A stretch of DNA of 64,000 bases from Albula goreensis (lineage: Eukaryota; Chordata; Actinopteri; Albuliformes; Albulidae): positions 35,485,086 to 35,549,085 of the forward strand of contig CM040752.1 of NCBI GenBank assembly GCA_022829145.1, given 5' to 3'. Position 1 is the stretch's first letter, and every line of letters starts with the position of its first letter. The notes beneath the pieces were generated by a model. It was not told the DNA's origin, made no database searches, and saw only the letters and a program-made list of their open reading frames with translations. Of the stretch, positions 36,441 to 48,960 are shown piece by piece. A program made the position numbers and the translations under genes.

Positions 36441-36530
36441 CTGCAATGGGCCATTCTCCTCTGGAGGGCTAGTGTGAATGCAAGTTTTTATTTCCAACAA
36501 TTACCGTGGCTGAATTAGCTAATTAACTTT
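36441..36530 (+). mobile_element. Short hAT-like repeat (CTGGAGGGCC family)
   Basis: It reads CTGCAATGGGCCATTCTCCT, CTGGAGGGCTAGTGTGAATG, CAAGTTTTTATTTCCAACAA, then TGAATTAGCTAATTAA. All four blocks of the family are in order, making this the most complete copy in the window. Confidence 0.6.
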
Positions 36531-36949
36531 GTACACCAGCGCCGGCTCACTCGTAGATAAGACAGCGAAATGTTTCACATCGGAGGGATAAGAACAGTCT
36601 CTCTGCTGCTATTTTCAAGCTTCAAAAAAAAAAGAAAAAAAACACGAGATGAAACATCAGATGATGTAAATGATCGGCCTGATTAAACGATTGTAAGCGG
36701 AGTGGTTAGCAGGATGTGGAGCGGTTAGCAGGCAGTGCGGGAACAGAGCGGTCCCTGCTTGCCCACGCCTAGCGCAGTCTCTCAGATGTCCCATAGGAGT
36801 CAGGTCCAGCCTGCTCCGTATAAAGCACAGGGAGACACGAGCATCTGGCTGACTAACTGCGCAGGCTGCGCTCTGACCTATGCGCAACAGACATGAGCAA
36901 TGGAGAGGACCGGAGGAGCGAGTCTCTGCTTTCACCATCTGGTATGCCG

Positions 36950-36973
36950 GTGTGTGCATGTGTGTGTGTGTGT
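36950..36973. repeat. Short (TG)n tract
   Basis: Two TG runs are separated by CA, giving about ten repeats in all. Confidence 0.85.
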
Positions 36974-36999
36974 TTATATAGCAAACAGTTGTGATGGTC

Positions 37000-37080
37000 G
37001 AGGTTTTATTATCCTCATAAGGATGGAGCTAAGCTCAGATGTCAATCATGGACCTGCCTGAACCAATCAACAGTGTTTAT
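37000..37080 (+). mobile_element. Short repeat, GGTGGAGC family, copy 4 (fragment)
   Basis: It reads TTATTATCCTCATAAGGATG, GAGCTAAGCTCAGATGTCAATC, then GCCTGAACCAATCAACAGTG. The right two thirds fit the family, while the TAGGGATGG end is lost. Confidence 0.5.
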
Positions 37081-40000
37081 TCCTTTTCCAGCCCCTGCAG
37101 GCACTGATCCAGATAATTGAGTCATCGATACTGCATGGTAGCCCTTCCCATTTTTACCCCTATGAAAGCTCACTTCCCCATAACCAAAGATCTGAATTCT
37201 CAAACTATCTGAACTTCTAATCACCAAAGATCTGAAGCTGTCAAAGTATCAAGACTTCAGATTTTTTTTTGGTTCATGTTCATCTGTAGGGTCAGTTGGG
37301 TCCACATCTTCTGCAATCATTTATATCTCACACCCCATCACTAGCGAAAGGTCACTCACCTGCAGCTAGGGGGCGCTACTTCCTCTGAGCGCACAGTTCT
37401 GCTAGGGGGGCTGTTATCCTGCTCTGCTGATTGGAATGGGTTACTTATCGCACGCGGAAAGAAGAAATAATTACTGTGATCATCAGCACAAGATATTCTC
37501 AAGGAGATATTTAATGAAATCAAGAATCGGTGACCCTTGAAGTTTCTTTGATGAACTGTAATGGGGGCATAATTTTTACTTCCCCCCCCGCCATCAGTCC
37601 CTCCATGTGCACCACCCCTCCCCCTCCTATCCCCACAACACGCACAGACTCAGCAGGAAGTGGCCGAACATGTGACTGGTCTGTATCATGTTGACTAGCC
37701 ATCGCTACTTTCCACTCTGTAGATGTGGCAACGATCACCTTCTGTCTATGCCAGCAGAGGAACACGTATGCATTTATTTTACCAGCCTGCAGGGCCCCAG
37801 TCAGCCACTAGATGCTGCAAGAGAGTGATGAGACTGATGAGTTTACGTGGCTTACCCACTGTTTTTCCCTGTTGATTTTGAGCTACCATGGCAGTGAGGA
37901 CCTCTGGCCATAGCTGGTAATAGAGGCCTAGCCACATTGCTAGCATGAGAGTTTAATCCATGTGTCACCCGAAAGCTCCAGAGGACAGATTTTACACAAG
38001 ACTTCTAATCATCATTGAGGAAAGTCTTTTAGTGCCGATAAGTTCTATTCAACATATCCATGTTCAGTTTTTCTCACCAGTTTATTTTATTTTTTATTTT
38101 TTGTAATAAAACCTACAACCAAACAGTAGTAACACGTCAGGCCTTTTAAAAAAAGCCGCTCGTAATGAAATGAGTCTCCAGACAGCAAGGTCAATAAATA
38201 TGGAGATGAGGATTTGGGGGGAGTGGATCAGCAACAGTGCAAAACAAACAAACAAGATCATTAAAACGCCATAATAGGCAATTACGGTGTGCTTACGCTC
38301 GTCCTGTTCCGAGTCTCTCTGCAAAGAGGAGAGCCGGTCCTGGAGCCCCGTGAATGCGCTCCCAAACAATAATGTCAGGGCCGTGCTCCTGCTCCATATG
38401 CTGCTTTTAATTACTCTGTGACATTAATTAAACTGCGTTTGGCAAGCCATCAGAAGTACAGCTGCTGGTTCGCTTCCTTTCACATGCCGCGTGGACCTTG
38501 ATTTCCCGAGTGAGTCGCACATTTCCCTCCGTCTCTCTCTCTTTTCTTCTCTCAAACTCCCTCTCTCCTTTTCTCCCTTGCTCTCTCTCTCCCTCTCTCT
38601 CTCTCCCTTTCCTCTCCCACTCTCTTTCTCATAGAATTGTAATTTTCTGTATCAGGTGAAAAAATACATTTTTTTTAGATTTTTTTTGATGAGAGGATGG
38701 GAGGTGAGGTGTTTTAGGTAATGGTGTTTTTGTCTATTCAGTGTTTTAATAAAGGGTTATCACAGACCTCTCTCTCTCTTTTAGCCCATCGATTAGGACA
38801 CAGTTTCTCTGCTGTCTGTCTGAAAAGGATGGGTGTTCTGTCGATTTATGAGTGTGCTCATTTTATCAAAATTCATTCATTCAGATTCAAATGAGTACAG
38901 AACAGAACCTTGTGCTTTTTCTTTTTCTTTAAAAGTGCTTTACCTGTGCCAGTTGCACGCAAGCTTGTTTGAGGCAGTGAAAGTCATTTTGAAGAGGGAT
39001 TCACCAGGTTGCCACCAGCAGTCACGACAAATTGGAATACAAACTCTATTAAGGAGGTACACCTTGGTGATAAAAGGGACCAGCTTTAATGGTATTAAAC
39101 TACATTTTAAAGCATCATTTTAACCTCACTGGCTCCTCAAGGTTTTTCCATCTTAGGCTGCAGATGGTCCGTGCTGCTGCCAGAATTTCAAAATTACGAG
39201 GATGTGAGGGTGCAGGCCTCCTGCTCACTGGGGTCGGTTTTGTTTCATGCTTTTGCATATTCAAGGGCTCTGTTAAGGGTTCCAGAATGTGTTCCATTTT
39301 GAAGCCACTGGCTTATCTTCCAGCACACTTGGAACTGTCAGTTATTGTTTGTGATGTCATTGTGAATTCAGCCAATCAGCTAAACTAGTGGCGATTTTAT
39401 GATTTTAATCCATTTCCTTTTGTTTGAGAAGGCTGGAAGAATCTCCATTTCTAAGAAATCAGTGCAAAATTATAGAGTACGGTGCTGCTTTGAGTCCGTT
39501 TGTTTTTTTGGAAGCATGGTTGTGGTTGTTTTTTTCACATTGGTGAACAAAGCAATGGCCAGCTTTGTCACAATTTAAAAAAAAGAAGAAAAATCTGTCA
39601 GGATAGTGGTTTTCCAAGTGCCGTCTGTTGACAGTCACTGCATGCCATTGTGCGAATACATAATGAGTCTACGAAGAGCTCTCAGCCGAAGCGGTACGTC
39701 TTCATCTGTCCTTCCTCCCTGGTGTTTCTCCGTGCCTAAGGCAGCACCCTCAGGCCTTGTGTCTCCCTGAAAAAGTGTCTTTCAGGCTTGCTGTGACACA
39801 GGAGTATTTTGAATTTCAATTAGGGCAGATCTGCTTTTGAGGGTTATGCAATGTTATTACAATGTCAAAAAAAGGGGTGAACAGTTTTTTTGTACAATAA
39901 TATATTCTTAGACTTTGATATATAAATACTGCCTGTTAATGAAAGATATTTCAAACGAACATCCTATGGAATGTGAAAGCTTTTGTCTCTTCCTTTTATG

Positions 40001-40530
40001 TTTCAGTGGGTGTAAGAGCAGTAACTGATATTTGAGTATGAACGGATACTGATAAGGGGTTTGCTCTTGTGTTGAAGGCGTTCTAGGAAAATGTGTGTTG
40101 ATTAAAATCAGAAACAAAGCAGCAATTCAATATATCAGATATCATACACTTAAAATTTATTTTACTTTTATTTAAGCAAGATTTCCCACTGAAATCAAGA
40201 AACTTGACCAACAGTGGAACCACAGAAACAAAAAAATAACAGCACAAAAGCAGCATTTCATAACGGAGGGAGAAAACAAAAATATCACAAAATATGCAGA
40301 GGAAAAAAAGTGCTAAAAGACTTGTTTGACGAAAATGAATACTGTTGCTGCGTGACATGAAAAAAAAAGCACAATTCTTGAAAACCAGATCTTAAAAAAC
40401 TAGAACAACAAAAATAAAAAAATCAAGTGCCAGGAAAAAGAGCTTTGTTTTCAGTCGTGAGGAAGAGTATGAAAGATTAATGAAGGCTGGTCCTGAGAGG
40501 GACACGATCCTGCATGCTGCATGGCTCCTG
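37081..40530. other. Unique stretch with CT tract and possible old repeat
   Basis: No recognised gene. A CT-rich tract lies at 38526-38633. The segment 40160-40240 (TTTTATTTAAGCAAG, then CACTGAAATCAAGAAACTTG) recalls a common fish repeat reading TTTATTTAACCAGG...ATTGAGATCAA, but too weakly to call. The rest is AT-rich. Confidence 0.4.
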
Positions 40531-42000
40531 CTCAGGCTAACGGACCAGGTTTTGGGGCTCCAGGTCAGGCTAAGGGCCCAGCGTTTTGGGGCTCCAGGTC
40601 AGTCTAAGGGCCCAGCGTTTTGGGGCTCCAGGTCAGTCTAAGAGCCCAGCGTTTTGGGGCTCCAGGTCAGGCTAAGGGCCCAGCGTTTTGGGGCTCCAGG
40701 TCAGGCCCAGGGCCCAGCGTTTTGGGGCTCCAGGTCAGGTTAATGGCCCAGCGTTTTGGGGCTCCAGGTCAGGCTAAGAGCCCAGCGTTTTGGGGCTCCA
40801 GGTCAGGCTAAGGGCCCAGCGTTTTGGGGCTCCAGGTCAGGCTAAGGGCCCAGCGTTTTGGGGCTCCAGGTCAGGCTAAGGCCCAGCGTTTTGGGCTCCA
40901 GGTCAGTCTAAGGGCCCAGCGTTTTGGGGCTCCAGGTCAGGCTAAGGGCCCAGCGTTTTGGGGCTCCAGGTCAGGCTAAGGGCCCAGCGTTTTGGGGCTC
41001 CAGGTCAGGTTAATGGCCCAGCGTTTTTGGGCTCCAGGTCAGGCTAAGAGCCCAGCGTTTTGGGGCTCCAGGTCAGGCTAAGAGCCCAGCGTTTTGGGGC
41101 TCCAGGTCAGGCTAAGGGCCCAGCGTTTTGGGGCTCCAGGTCAGGCTAAGGGCCCAGCGTTTTGGGGCTCCAGGTCAGGCTAAGGGCCCAGCGTTTTGGG
41201 GCTCCAGGTCAGGCTAAGGGCCCAGCGTTTTGGGGCTCCAGGTCAGGCTAAGGGCCCAGCATTTTGGGGCTCCAGGTCAGGTTAATGGCCCAGCGTTTTG
41301 GGGCTCCAGGTCAGGCTAAGGGCCCAGCGTTTTGGGGCTCCAGGTCAGGCTAAGGGCCCAGCGTTTTGGGGCTCCAGGTCAGGCTAAGGGCCCAGCGTTT
41401 TGGGGCTCCAGGTCAGGCTAAGAGCCCAGCGTTTTGGGGCTCCAGATCAGTCTATGGGCCCAGCATTTTGGGGCTCCAGGTCAGTCTAAGGGCCCAGCAT
41501 TTTGGGGCTCCAGGTCAGTCTAAGGGCTCAGCGTTTTGGGGCTCCAGGTCAGGTTACTGGCCCAGCGTTTTGGGGCTCCAGGTCAGGCTAAGGGCCCAGC
41601 GTTTTGGGGCTCCAGGTCAGGCTAAGGGCCCAGCATTTTGGGGCTCCAGGTCAGGTTACTGGCCCAGTGTTTTGGGGCTCCAGGTCAGGTTAACGGCCCA
41701 GCGTTTTGGGGCTCCAGGTCAGGCTAAGGGCCCAGCGTTTTGGGGCTCCAGGTCAGGATAATGGCCCAGCGTTTTGGGGCTCCAGGTCAGGCTAAGGGCT
41801 CAGCGTTTTGGGGCTCCAGGTCAGGTTAATGGCCCAGCGTTTTGGGGCTCCAGGTCAGGTTAATGGCCCAGCGTTTTGGGGCTTCAGGTCAGGCTAAGGG
41901 CCCAGCGTTTTGGGGCTCCAGGTCAGGTTAATGGCCCAGCGTTTTGGGGCTCCAGGTCAGGTTAACGGCCCAGCGTTTTGGGGCTCCAGGTCAGGCTAAT
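40531..42000. repeat. Minisatellite, 34-bp unit, about 43 copies
   Basis: This is the largest array in the window. The unit reads GGCCCAGCGTTTTGGGGCTCC then AGGTCAGGCTAAG, 34 bp. A variable middle takes the forms CTAAGGG, CTAAGAG, TTAATGG, TTAACGG, TTACTGG and TCTAAGG, interspersed along the array. CAGCATTTT replaces CAGCGTTTT in several units in the right half. One unit near 40877-40910 has single-base deletions. Three units make 102 bp, so frames stay open and give spurious proteins with a 34-residue period (for example 41366-41761). Confidence 0.97.
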
Positions 42001-45000
42001 GCTCTGGGTGTTTAAGGCTTGAGTCGATTCTGAGGCTTGGTCAATCGTGCGGGCTGCTGGATCAGATATTCAGACCGGGAGTAATTATCTGTGAGGTCAC
42101 TGCGCGTCACCCACTCCTGTCTCTGTGCTACAGCTCCCTCCGTCCTCCAAGTTTACCCGCCGCACCATGTTTCTCATGCCATCATCTTCATCGTTTACTG
42201 CCTGTGGCTGGTGAAGCCCGACCTGCCGATCAAGAGGCACGATCGCGGGACCAGGAGGGCGTCAGCAGCGCAGTCTAAAGCCGACATCCAAAACAGAGAC
42301 GACTGCTTTCAGCTTGCAAACGCCTCAGAGTTTACTGGTTTGGATGTGGTGAATGTGTGTGTGTGTGTATTATGGTTCTGTGTGGGTGTGTGCGTGTTTC
42401 TCTCATCTCTGTATAGGTGTGTGTGTGTGTGTGTGTGTACATCCATTAAACTGATGTGCCTGGCTGTATTCAGTGGTTCCTGGCTGAAACGTGTCACATG
42501 GTTAAAGCTGAGTGAATTACAGGTGACGGAGCAGACAAGCACTCGGCTCACAGCTCCACCAGATACAGCCTCGCGCCGGAGCAATCTGCCACGCTGTCTG
42601 CGTGCATACGGGGAGAGGGGAGCTACAGGTGGCGATGCCTCAGACACGTTTTAAAAAGCTACAGACAGGAGGCAAGTTTTACGCTGACAGGGAGATGTTT
42701 TGGTTCATGTTCTGGAAAGTCACTGCATTTAAAAATTGATGCTGAAACATTTGTATCAAGTTGTTAATCTTGTATCCATTTTCTCTCGACGGAAATAAAT
42801 TTATGAAGCGCTTCAAATGCACACAACATTTTTCCTGAAGATGAAGAAAAAAGATTTTAAAATGAAATTGAATTGAAAATGTTGCATGTGTTTGCGTATT
42901 TAGGTACATTGGCCTGTTATAGTTCAATGACAGCATGAGTGCAGATAGACTCTGTTGGTTTCAGTACTTCGGCTGCTTAAGAGATAACTGTCAGTGCCGT
43001 ATTGCATGACGGTGGGATATCTGTAAACAAATTGAACACCAAAAACAGCTTTTATCTCAGGCTGTTTATGTGATCTCTTTGAAGGCGGTGAGGAAGAAAG
43101 AGCGCTTTTAACAGCAGAGGTGCGCCTTAACGGGCTCTCAATGGGCTTGAAAGTAGGCGCTGTGGTGTGAAAGCTAAATCACGTTATCAATACAGGCTTA
43201 ATTACCCTCCACCAGGCAATACCAAGCCTTCAGAGGACTTATATGATTCCTATAATTTAAGGATTATTTTCTATTTAGTGAGTGGGAAGATTTAGAATGG
43301 TGTGTGTTTAAACTAAACAACTGTGCACCTCCAACTTTCCGTGCCCAATTTTTCATTTATTCATTTTTTTTCGCATTTATTTTCTCTTATTATTGGCTGA
43401 AATTAATGTCCAATGAGGGGCTGTCTCTCAGTTAATTGGGGGGAGAAGCCAGTGCACATGTGGTTGATATGGCGACCAGTCTTTGCTGCTTTCCACACAC
43501 CGGTTACATCACCAATCACATATGGCCGGTTCCTAAAAAGGAGCAGGAAGTCAACATATGCACAGAACAGGATCCAGCCATGAAGCCCAAAGCAGCTTCA
43601 CAAAGAGACACTTTTACTCTGTGAGCCATCCAAAAGCCTGTAAACATAATATTTTATAATATTTCTTCAAAGTTCAAAGTGAGTATTTTTAGCAAATATT
43701 ATTTTTTTTTAGCAAGTGTACAACATTTTTGCAAGTTGAAGCCTGTTTAGACAGACAGCTTCAGTAGAATGATGTGTTAGTTTGAGAGGTGCTCAACTAA
43801 AAGAAGAAAAGTTTAAATAGATTTGGACAAGTAGCCTAAGGGAATGTGAGTTTCATTCTGTCATTTTAAACTGAATCTTGTAGCTCTCTAAAATGAGCCC
43901 TTAAAATCGGTGATGGTCTACTATCCTCTTTTGAGAAATCAACTGAGAACTCCAATTAGTACCGTCTGCCCCAGGATATTTTCATTACAAAATTAGTTTG
44001 ATTATGGCCTCTGCCTTAAGATCACTTTGCCTCTCTGTGGAGCTGTGTTACTGGGGCATCAGTCAGAAGAAGCAAAGTTGAGAATTTATTCAGCTGCCAA
44101 AAAACTGACAAACCTTCCAAAGTGATACCCAGCTAAAACAAGGCACTTCCAAAACACTGGGAAAGATTCTAGAACATTGGAGAAGTTCCGGAACATTAGG
44201 GAAGTTTCCAGAACACTGGGGAAGATTCCAGAACTTTTGGAGAAGAAGACATTTGAGAGTGATCAAATGGTTTGTTGTATGGTTCTTGATAGTCTGGCTC
44301 TTGAGATTCCATAAACTATGCATGTTTCAGCTTGGCTCTAGGTGTAATTTGAGAAATGGAAAAATGGTTTAAAAAGGTGAAGAACCAAAATTGTCCCATG
44401 TGCCTTCTTTTTTTATTGCAGTTGTCTTTATTTTATGTTGCATTGAGGGAAGTGAGCGACTGTCAAGTATCATGCTTCATTTGGGACATTGGTTTCAAAA
44501 CTGTTATGGTTGCTGATGTATCACAGAGAGGAAATATATATAAAAGAAATAAATTTAATGTCCATCACTCTGAAGTCTGAGAAATACATAATTTCATCAG
44601 TGTCATAAAAAAAGCCTAGTTTCTGCTTATTTCCAATTTTTGAATAGAAAGCTTACATCAGCAGTTGGTTACTGTCAAACAGCTATAAATTCTGTCTGTG
44701 ACTGATTCAATTTAAACACAACGTGACTAAAACAGGTTCTCGTTTTCTGAAAAGTTGCCTTTACGGACGTCCATGATTTTTCTCTCTTTTTTGCCACGCG
44801 AGTGAATTACTTTTTAAAATGCGATTAGGGGTTTTGTTTGATAGAGCAATACGTACAAAACATCAGTTGGTACAACATGAAAACTAATCACAGAGAGACA
44901 ATAATCATTAGTAATGTAAAAGGGAGAAAAGAACATCATTAAAAACTAACGCCTTTTGACCAGTCACCTAGTCAACAGTACTAATCATTAATTCAATTCT

Positions 45001-45769
45001 ATGTACACGCTTTAACTATGAGGTGGAGACCCACAGACCAGGGACCACAGTTTTAACTCCTCCCACTGTTCAGGCTGGATCCGTGGGCAGTGTGCGCAGC
45101 AGAGTGGACGGTGTGCTATGCTCACACATCACTCAGATATGGCTGCAGCCACACCACTGATTGGCTGTCAGCGTGTCCCCCATGCTCTCGGCCTGTTCCC
45201 TGAGTGGATGTATCTAAGATGGCTGGATGTCAGTGTGAAGCACACAGACGTGCAGACTGATCCCCCTGTCTCCCGGCTGGCTCAGAGCCCGGGACTCGGC
45301 GGCAGTAGCATTATCATGCTGGAATGATGAGCTCCTATAAGCTCTGTGTTTAAGCTCGCCCCATTCTGCTCTGCTATCAATACCACACGCTCCCTCTCCT
45401 CTTTTAATTAAGACTGGTGTTGTAGCAGTGGATCCTATTCATCCAATAATGACTCCACAGGCATGGGTGGGGCGGGGTGCAGGACGCTCTTTTAAAGGGT
45501 CTTGGTCTTGGGTTTCTCCTGTGGCTGGTTGGTCTAACTAGGATTGGGAGAACGAGGTGTCAAATTATCAAAAAAAGAATTCAGCTGCATTATGACATCA
45601 TCAGTGACACACCGATTTGAGCCAATCGCTGGATTTTGCAGTGGAAAGCTCAGGGCAAGATGTTTTTCATTTTATTTGAGACTAGTAATCAAGTCCTTTG
45701 GAATATAAGAAATTAAGGGTGTTTGATTGGGTCCTGGCCTAAGTGTGTTTGACTAAATAAACCCCTGCA
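42001..45769. other. Unique stretch with TG tracts
   Basis: No recognised gene. TG tracts lie at 42353-42368 and 42417-42438. The 187-codon plus frame at 42091-42654 runs through both TG tracts, so most of it is not coding. Its first part follows a pyrimidine-rich CTCTGTGCTACAG, but no donor site is evident. At 44150-44245 there is a worn local repeat built on GGAAGxTTCCAGAACAxTGG (about 25-30 bp steps). CCAAT motifs lie at 45443 and 45622. Confidence 0.4.
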
Positions 45770-45863
45770 GTGTTTCGATTGGCTGAATCTTATCGGTGAT
45801 TGACAGCCCATAGTAGCTCCGCCCATTATGGAGTTGATGAGGTTCTCCCATCAGCTAGGTTTG
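45770..45863 (-). mobile_element. Short repeat, GGTGGAGC family, copy 5 (minus)
   Basis: On the minus strand: AGCTGATGGGAGAACCTCAT, CAACTCCATAATGGGCGGAG, CTACTATGGGCTGTCAATCA, and CAGCCAATCGAAACACTG. The blocks follow the family order. Confidence 0.6.
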
Positions 45864-46209
45864 ACCACTGTGAGGTACTGGTATTTATTTTATTCAGATG
45901 ACCCTTTCATTTGAAAGATTTTTTGACCCTGGGAAAGCAAATTTTTTTTGTTTGTGTGTGTGGAAGAGGATTATGGTACGAGTGAGACGGGAAATGCTCG
46001 GATGCTGCTGAAAGCGTCGGTTTGCAGGGCCGGCTGGCTCGTGGCGGGGTAACTCAATTTGACACGGTAGCGCTCTACGCTCCATAAGCGTGTCCGTTAG
46101 AAATAACGGAAGGGGGGCATTCTGCCAACATCTAAGGACTTCCCAAGCCGGGATTATAATATTACATCAGTAATCTTTCTCTGTGAATTTATTCAGTGGG
46201 CGCAGGCGA

Positions 46210-46272
46210 GACACAGAGAGAGAGGGAGAAAGAGGGAGAGAGAAAGAGAGAGAGGGAGATGGAGAGAGAGAA
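46210..46272. repeat. Impure (GA)n tract
   Basis: GAGAGAGAGGGAGAAAGAGG-type purine repeat. The charged E/R/K-rich frame over it is a translation of the repeat. Confidence 0.9.
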
Positions 46273-46444
46273 GCAGGAACAAAAAGTGAGCTGCAAATTA
46301 AATATGAAAGTGCATTATGTATTTATGACCTGTGTGGAAGCTGATCACATTAGGCATCAATCGCAGGAGAGTTTTCATCGGAGCGAAGTAGCAACAGCAG
46401 TTAGTCATGTGGCCAGCGCGTGGCTCTCCGGACAGGGGGGCTTG

Positions 46445-46628
46445 AGATCCTGTGAATTTAACCCTGCGGTATGAGCGCACTAAACCCAGATCCTGTGAAT
46501 TTAACCCTGCGGCATGAGCGCACTAAACCCAGATCCTGTGAATTTAACCCTGCGGCATGAGCGCACTAAACCCAGATCCTGTGAATTTAACCCTGCGGCA
46601 TGAGCGCACTAAACCCAGATCCTGTGAA
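46445..46628. repeat. Minisatellite, 43-bp unit, 4.3 near-identical copies
   Basis: Starts of AGATCCTGTGAATTTAACCC are at 46445, 46488, 46531, 46574 and 46617, exactly 43 bp apart, and the last copy is cut after 12 bp. The only visible difference is GGTATG against GGCATG in the first copy. Such uniformity points to a recent expansion. Confidence 0.97.
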
Positions 46629-48797
46629 AAATGTACATTTTTCCAGACTTCAGAGAGGTGATTTAAGAGTAATTTATGCAATAATGTACTTCATGGGACT
46701 TGGGAAATTGTTTTAGGGGAAAGCCAGAAAATGGACTTTTATGCCAAATTGGTCATAGTTTCACTGACATGTCAATTTTTAGACTTGGATCAACAGGGCC
46801 TCTAAGATACAAAACAAAAAAAATGTGTCTAAAATAGTTTAATCTGAAACGAATGGCACGGGAAACATTTTTACACAAATGTACATTACGAGAGATAAAA
46901 GCAGTGATGAGGGAGCTGAATAAACATGCCCCTGTTTTCAGCACGTGATGTTTTAAACGCCGCTGAGAAAGAATATCTCCGTTAAGGAGAAGTGACAATG
47001 CCTGATGGCTATAGAGATCACCTTCGTCACAATGGATGGTCCCTCACTTTATTTCCAGGCATTGGCTAATTAATATTGATGTCCTATGTTGGGAGAAGGC
47101 AAAGAGGAAAAAAAAAAACATTCCCATTGAAAAAGCGCATGACAGCTGTATGCAGGTGCATTGCACTGTGGGTAAATCCAGTGAGCCTTGGGGATGTACA
47201 TCATCATTTGTTCACCTCTGTCTTTCCTTTGACAGCAGTCCAACACGGAATATGTTATGAGTATATGCTTTACTAAATACATAACAATGAGAATATCTCA
47301 CGGGATGAACTTTAGTTGATTCTGTTTTGGATAACCTATGAAGTATTACTGTGAAATATCAGATGAAAGAAATGAATATTTTCCACACTCTGTAAATAAT
47401 TGAATGTAATAGGCAAATTGCAGAAAACAATTACTTTGCCTTGAATTGAGTATAAGCAAAAGATATGGAAGGGGTAAATGCAGAACAAATGGGATAATCA
47501 CGCTATTCTATTCATAGTAATTCTCCAGGTAAATTATTTTATTTTTCCAGATATCAATTATAAAAAAAATTGCATAAAATTTCAGGAGTCAGAACTAAAA
47601 CTTGCCTGAGACAGAACATTCTAGCCTTTTCTTAAAGCTCCATTTTCAAATTCATCTTTTAATAAAAATGTTTCTGGATTTTAAAAATTACCTATTTAAT
47701 ACATACAGATTACAGGGAGCAATTTATGGCACAAAATGGGTTATTGGGGTGAGCTGTTCTTGTGCACGTTTATACACCCATCTGACCTGTTCCTGTAATT
47801 TTGTAGGCCCTTAAAACTCTTTATGACCGTATTGTTTGGTCAGTGTGATTCAGTAGCCGGTGTCTGACACTCCCTCCCTCATCCGAACACGTTCAGAAAC
47901 GTACAGAGTGAATCACATACTGTACACATGAGCAAATACACGTCACTTCATCTACTGTCTTTTCACACGGCGATGCATCTTGGCTGTCTGCGCAAACAAA
48001 AAACCCATTAGACCGGCTCTCTGTTTGTCACTTCCATGTTCCGTTCATTTCACCTCACCCAGTACGCCAGCTAATGAGACCTGCCAAACCTCAGCCCCTC
48101 ACACTTCCTGCATAATATGTTGTTTGTTCTGACAAAAAAGTAATGGAAAATGCCTTGATGCCAAAACAGTTACTGTAATTTACAGGATGCAAGATGTATT
48201 TTTTTCTCTCTCTGTCTCTCTCTCAATATCTTTCCCTCTTTTTCTCACCCCTTTATCGCCCTCTCAATCTCTCTCCCTCCCTGTCTCTCAATTTCTTTTA
48301 GAGGACATTTGAAAAATGAACATGAGCTGAAGCTGTTAAACTTTAATGAATGTGACCGGGGCTGAAATAAGTCGGGCTTTAATGTGTTGTTGAGCACCGC
48401 GGTCTGATTCCCCAAAACGCCTCTTTGACGGAGGCATGACAATCGGTCTCTCTGCGAGTCCTTCCCTAAGCTCGTCACCGGCTCCCTGCCGCTTTCGCTC
48501 ACTCGGAATGACGGTCTGCTCACTTTTGCTTGCGAACTGGGAGTGTGTTTTATGGCCGTTGCCCTGGTCTAATGTATGGTCATTAACGCCTGGGCGTAGA
48601 GCTCACCGTTTTTATAAGCCAAATGTGGCCCATATTTCTTTTCAATAAACTGCTTTTCAATAAATACAGGGCGGACTCATTTCAGGTGTGAGAGGAACGG
48701 TGCTCCCTCAGAGCGTTTACAAGGGCCTGTAATTGATGCCGGAGCGAGCGGAGCGGGGCGGTTAATTACCCTGGGGGTGCCGAGCCCCGCGGCTCTC
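46629..48797. other. AT-rich unique stretch with CT tract
   Basis: No gene recognised. A CT-rich tract lies at 48203-48297. From 48340 to 48640 the sequence is moderately CpG-rich. Frames overlap on both strands and look random. Confidence 0.4.
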
Positions 48798-48960
48798 CAA
48801 CGCGCACGCTTTCATTTGACCATACGCACCTTCACCTCCTAACTCAGCCGGTAATGGACTTCACAGAGCCGAGATGAGGCCTTCTGACCCCTGCGCGCTC
48901 TCGTTTGACCGGCCGGACCTTCACCGCCAAACGTGGCCACTAATGGACTCAGGGCCAGGT
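48798..48960. repeat. Diverged two-copy tandem duplication, about 90-bp unit
   Basis: Copy 1 (from about 48801) and copy 2 (from about 48892) share in order GCGC-CTTTCATTTGACC / GCGCGCTCTCGTTTGACC, GCACCTTCACCTCC / GGACCTTCACCGCC, and GGTAATGGACTTC / ACTAATGGACTCAG. Both copies are CpG-rich. Confidence 0.7.

Noticed and set aside
41366-41761. 131-codon frame with 34-residue period
   Set aside because: Translation of the 34-bp array; three units equal 102 bp, so frames stay open.
42091-42654. 187-codon plus-strand frame as a gene
   Set aside because: Runs through two TG microsatellites giving V/C-rich filler; the acceptor-like site before it has no matching donor.
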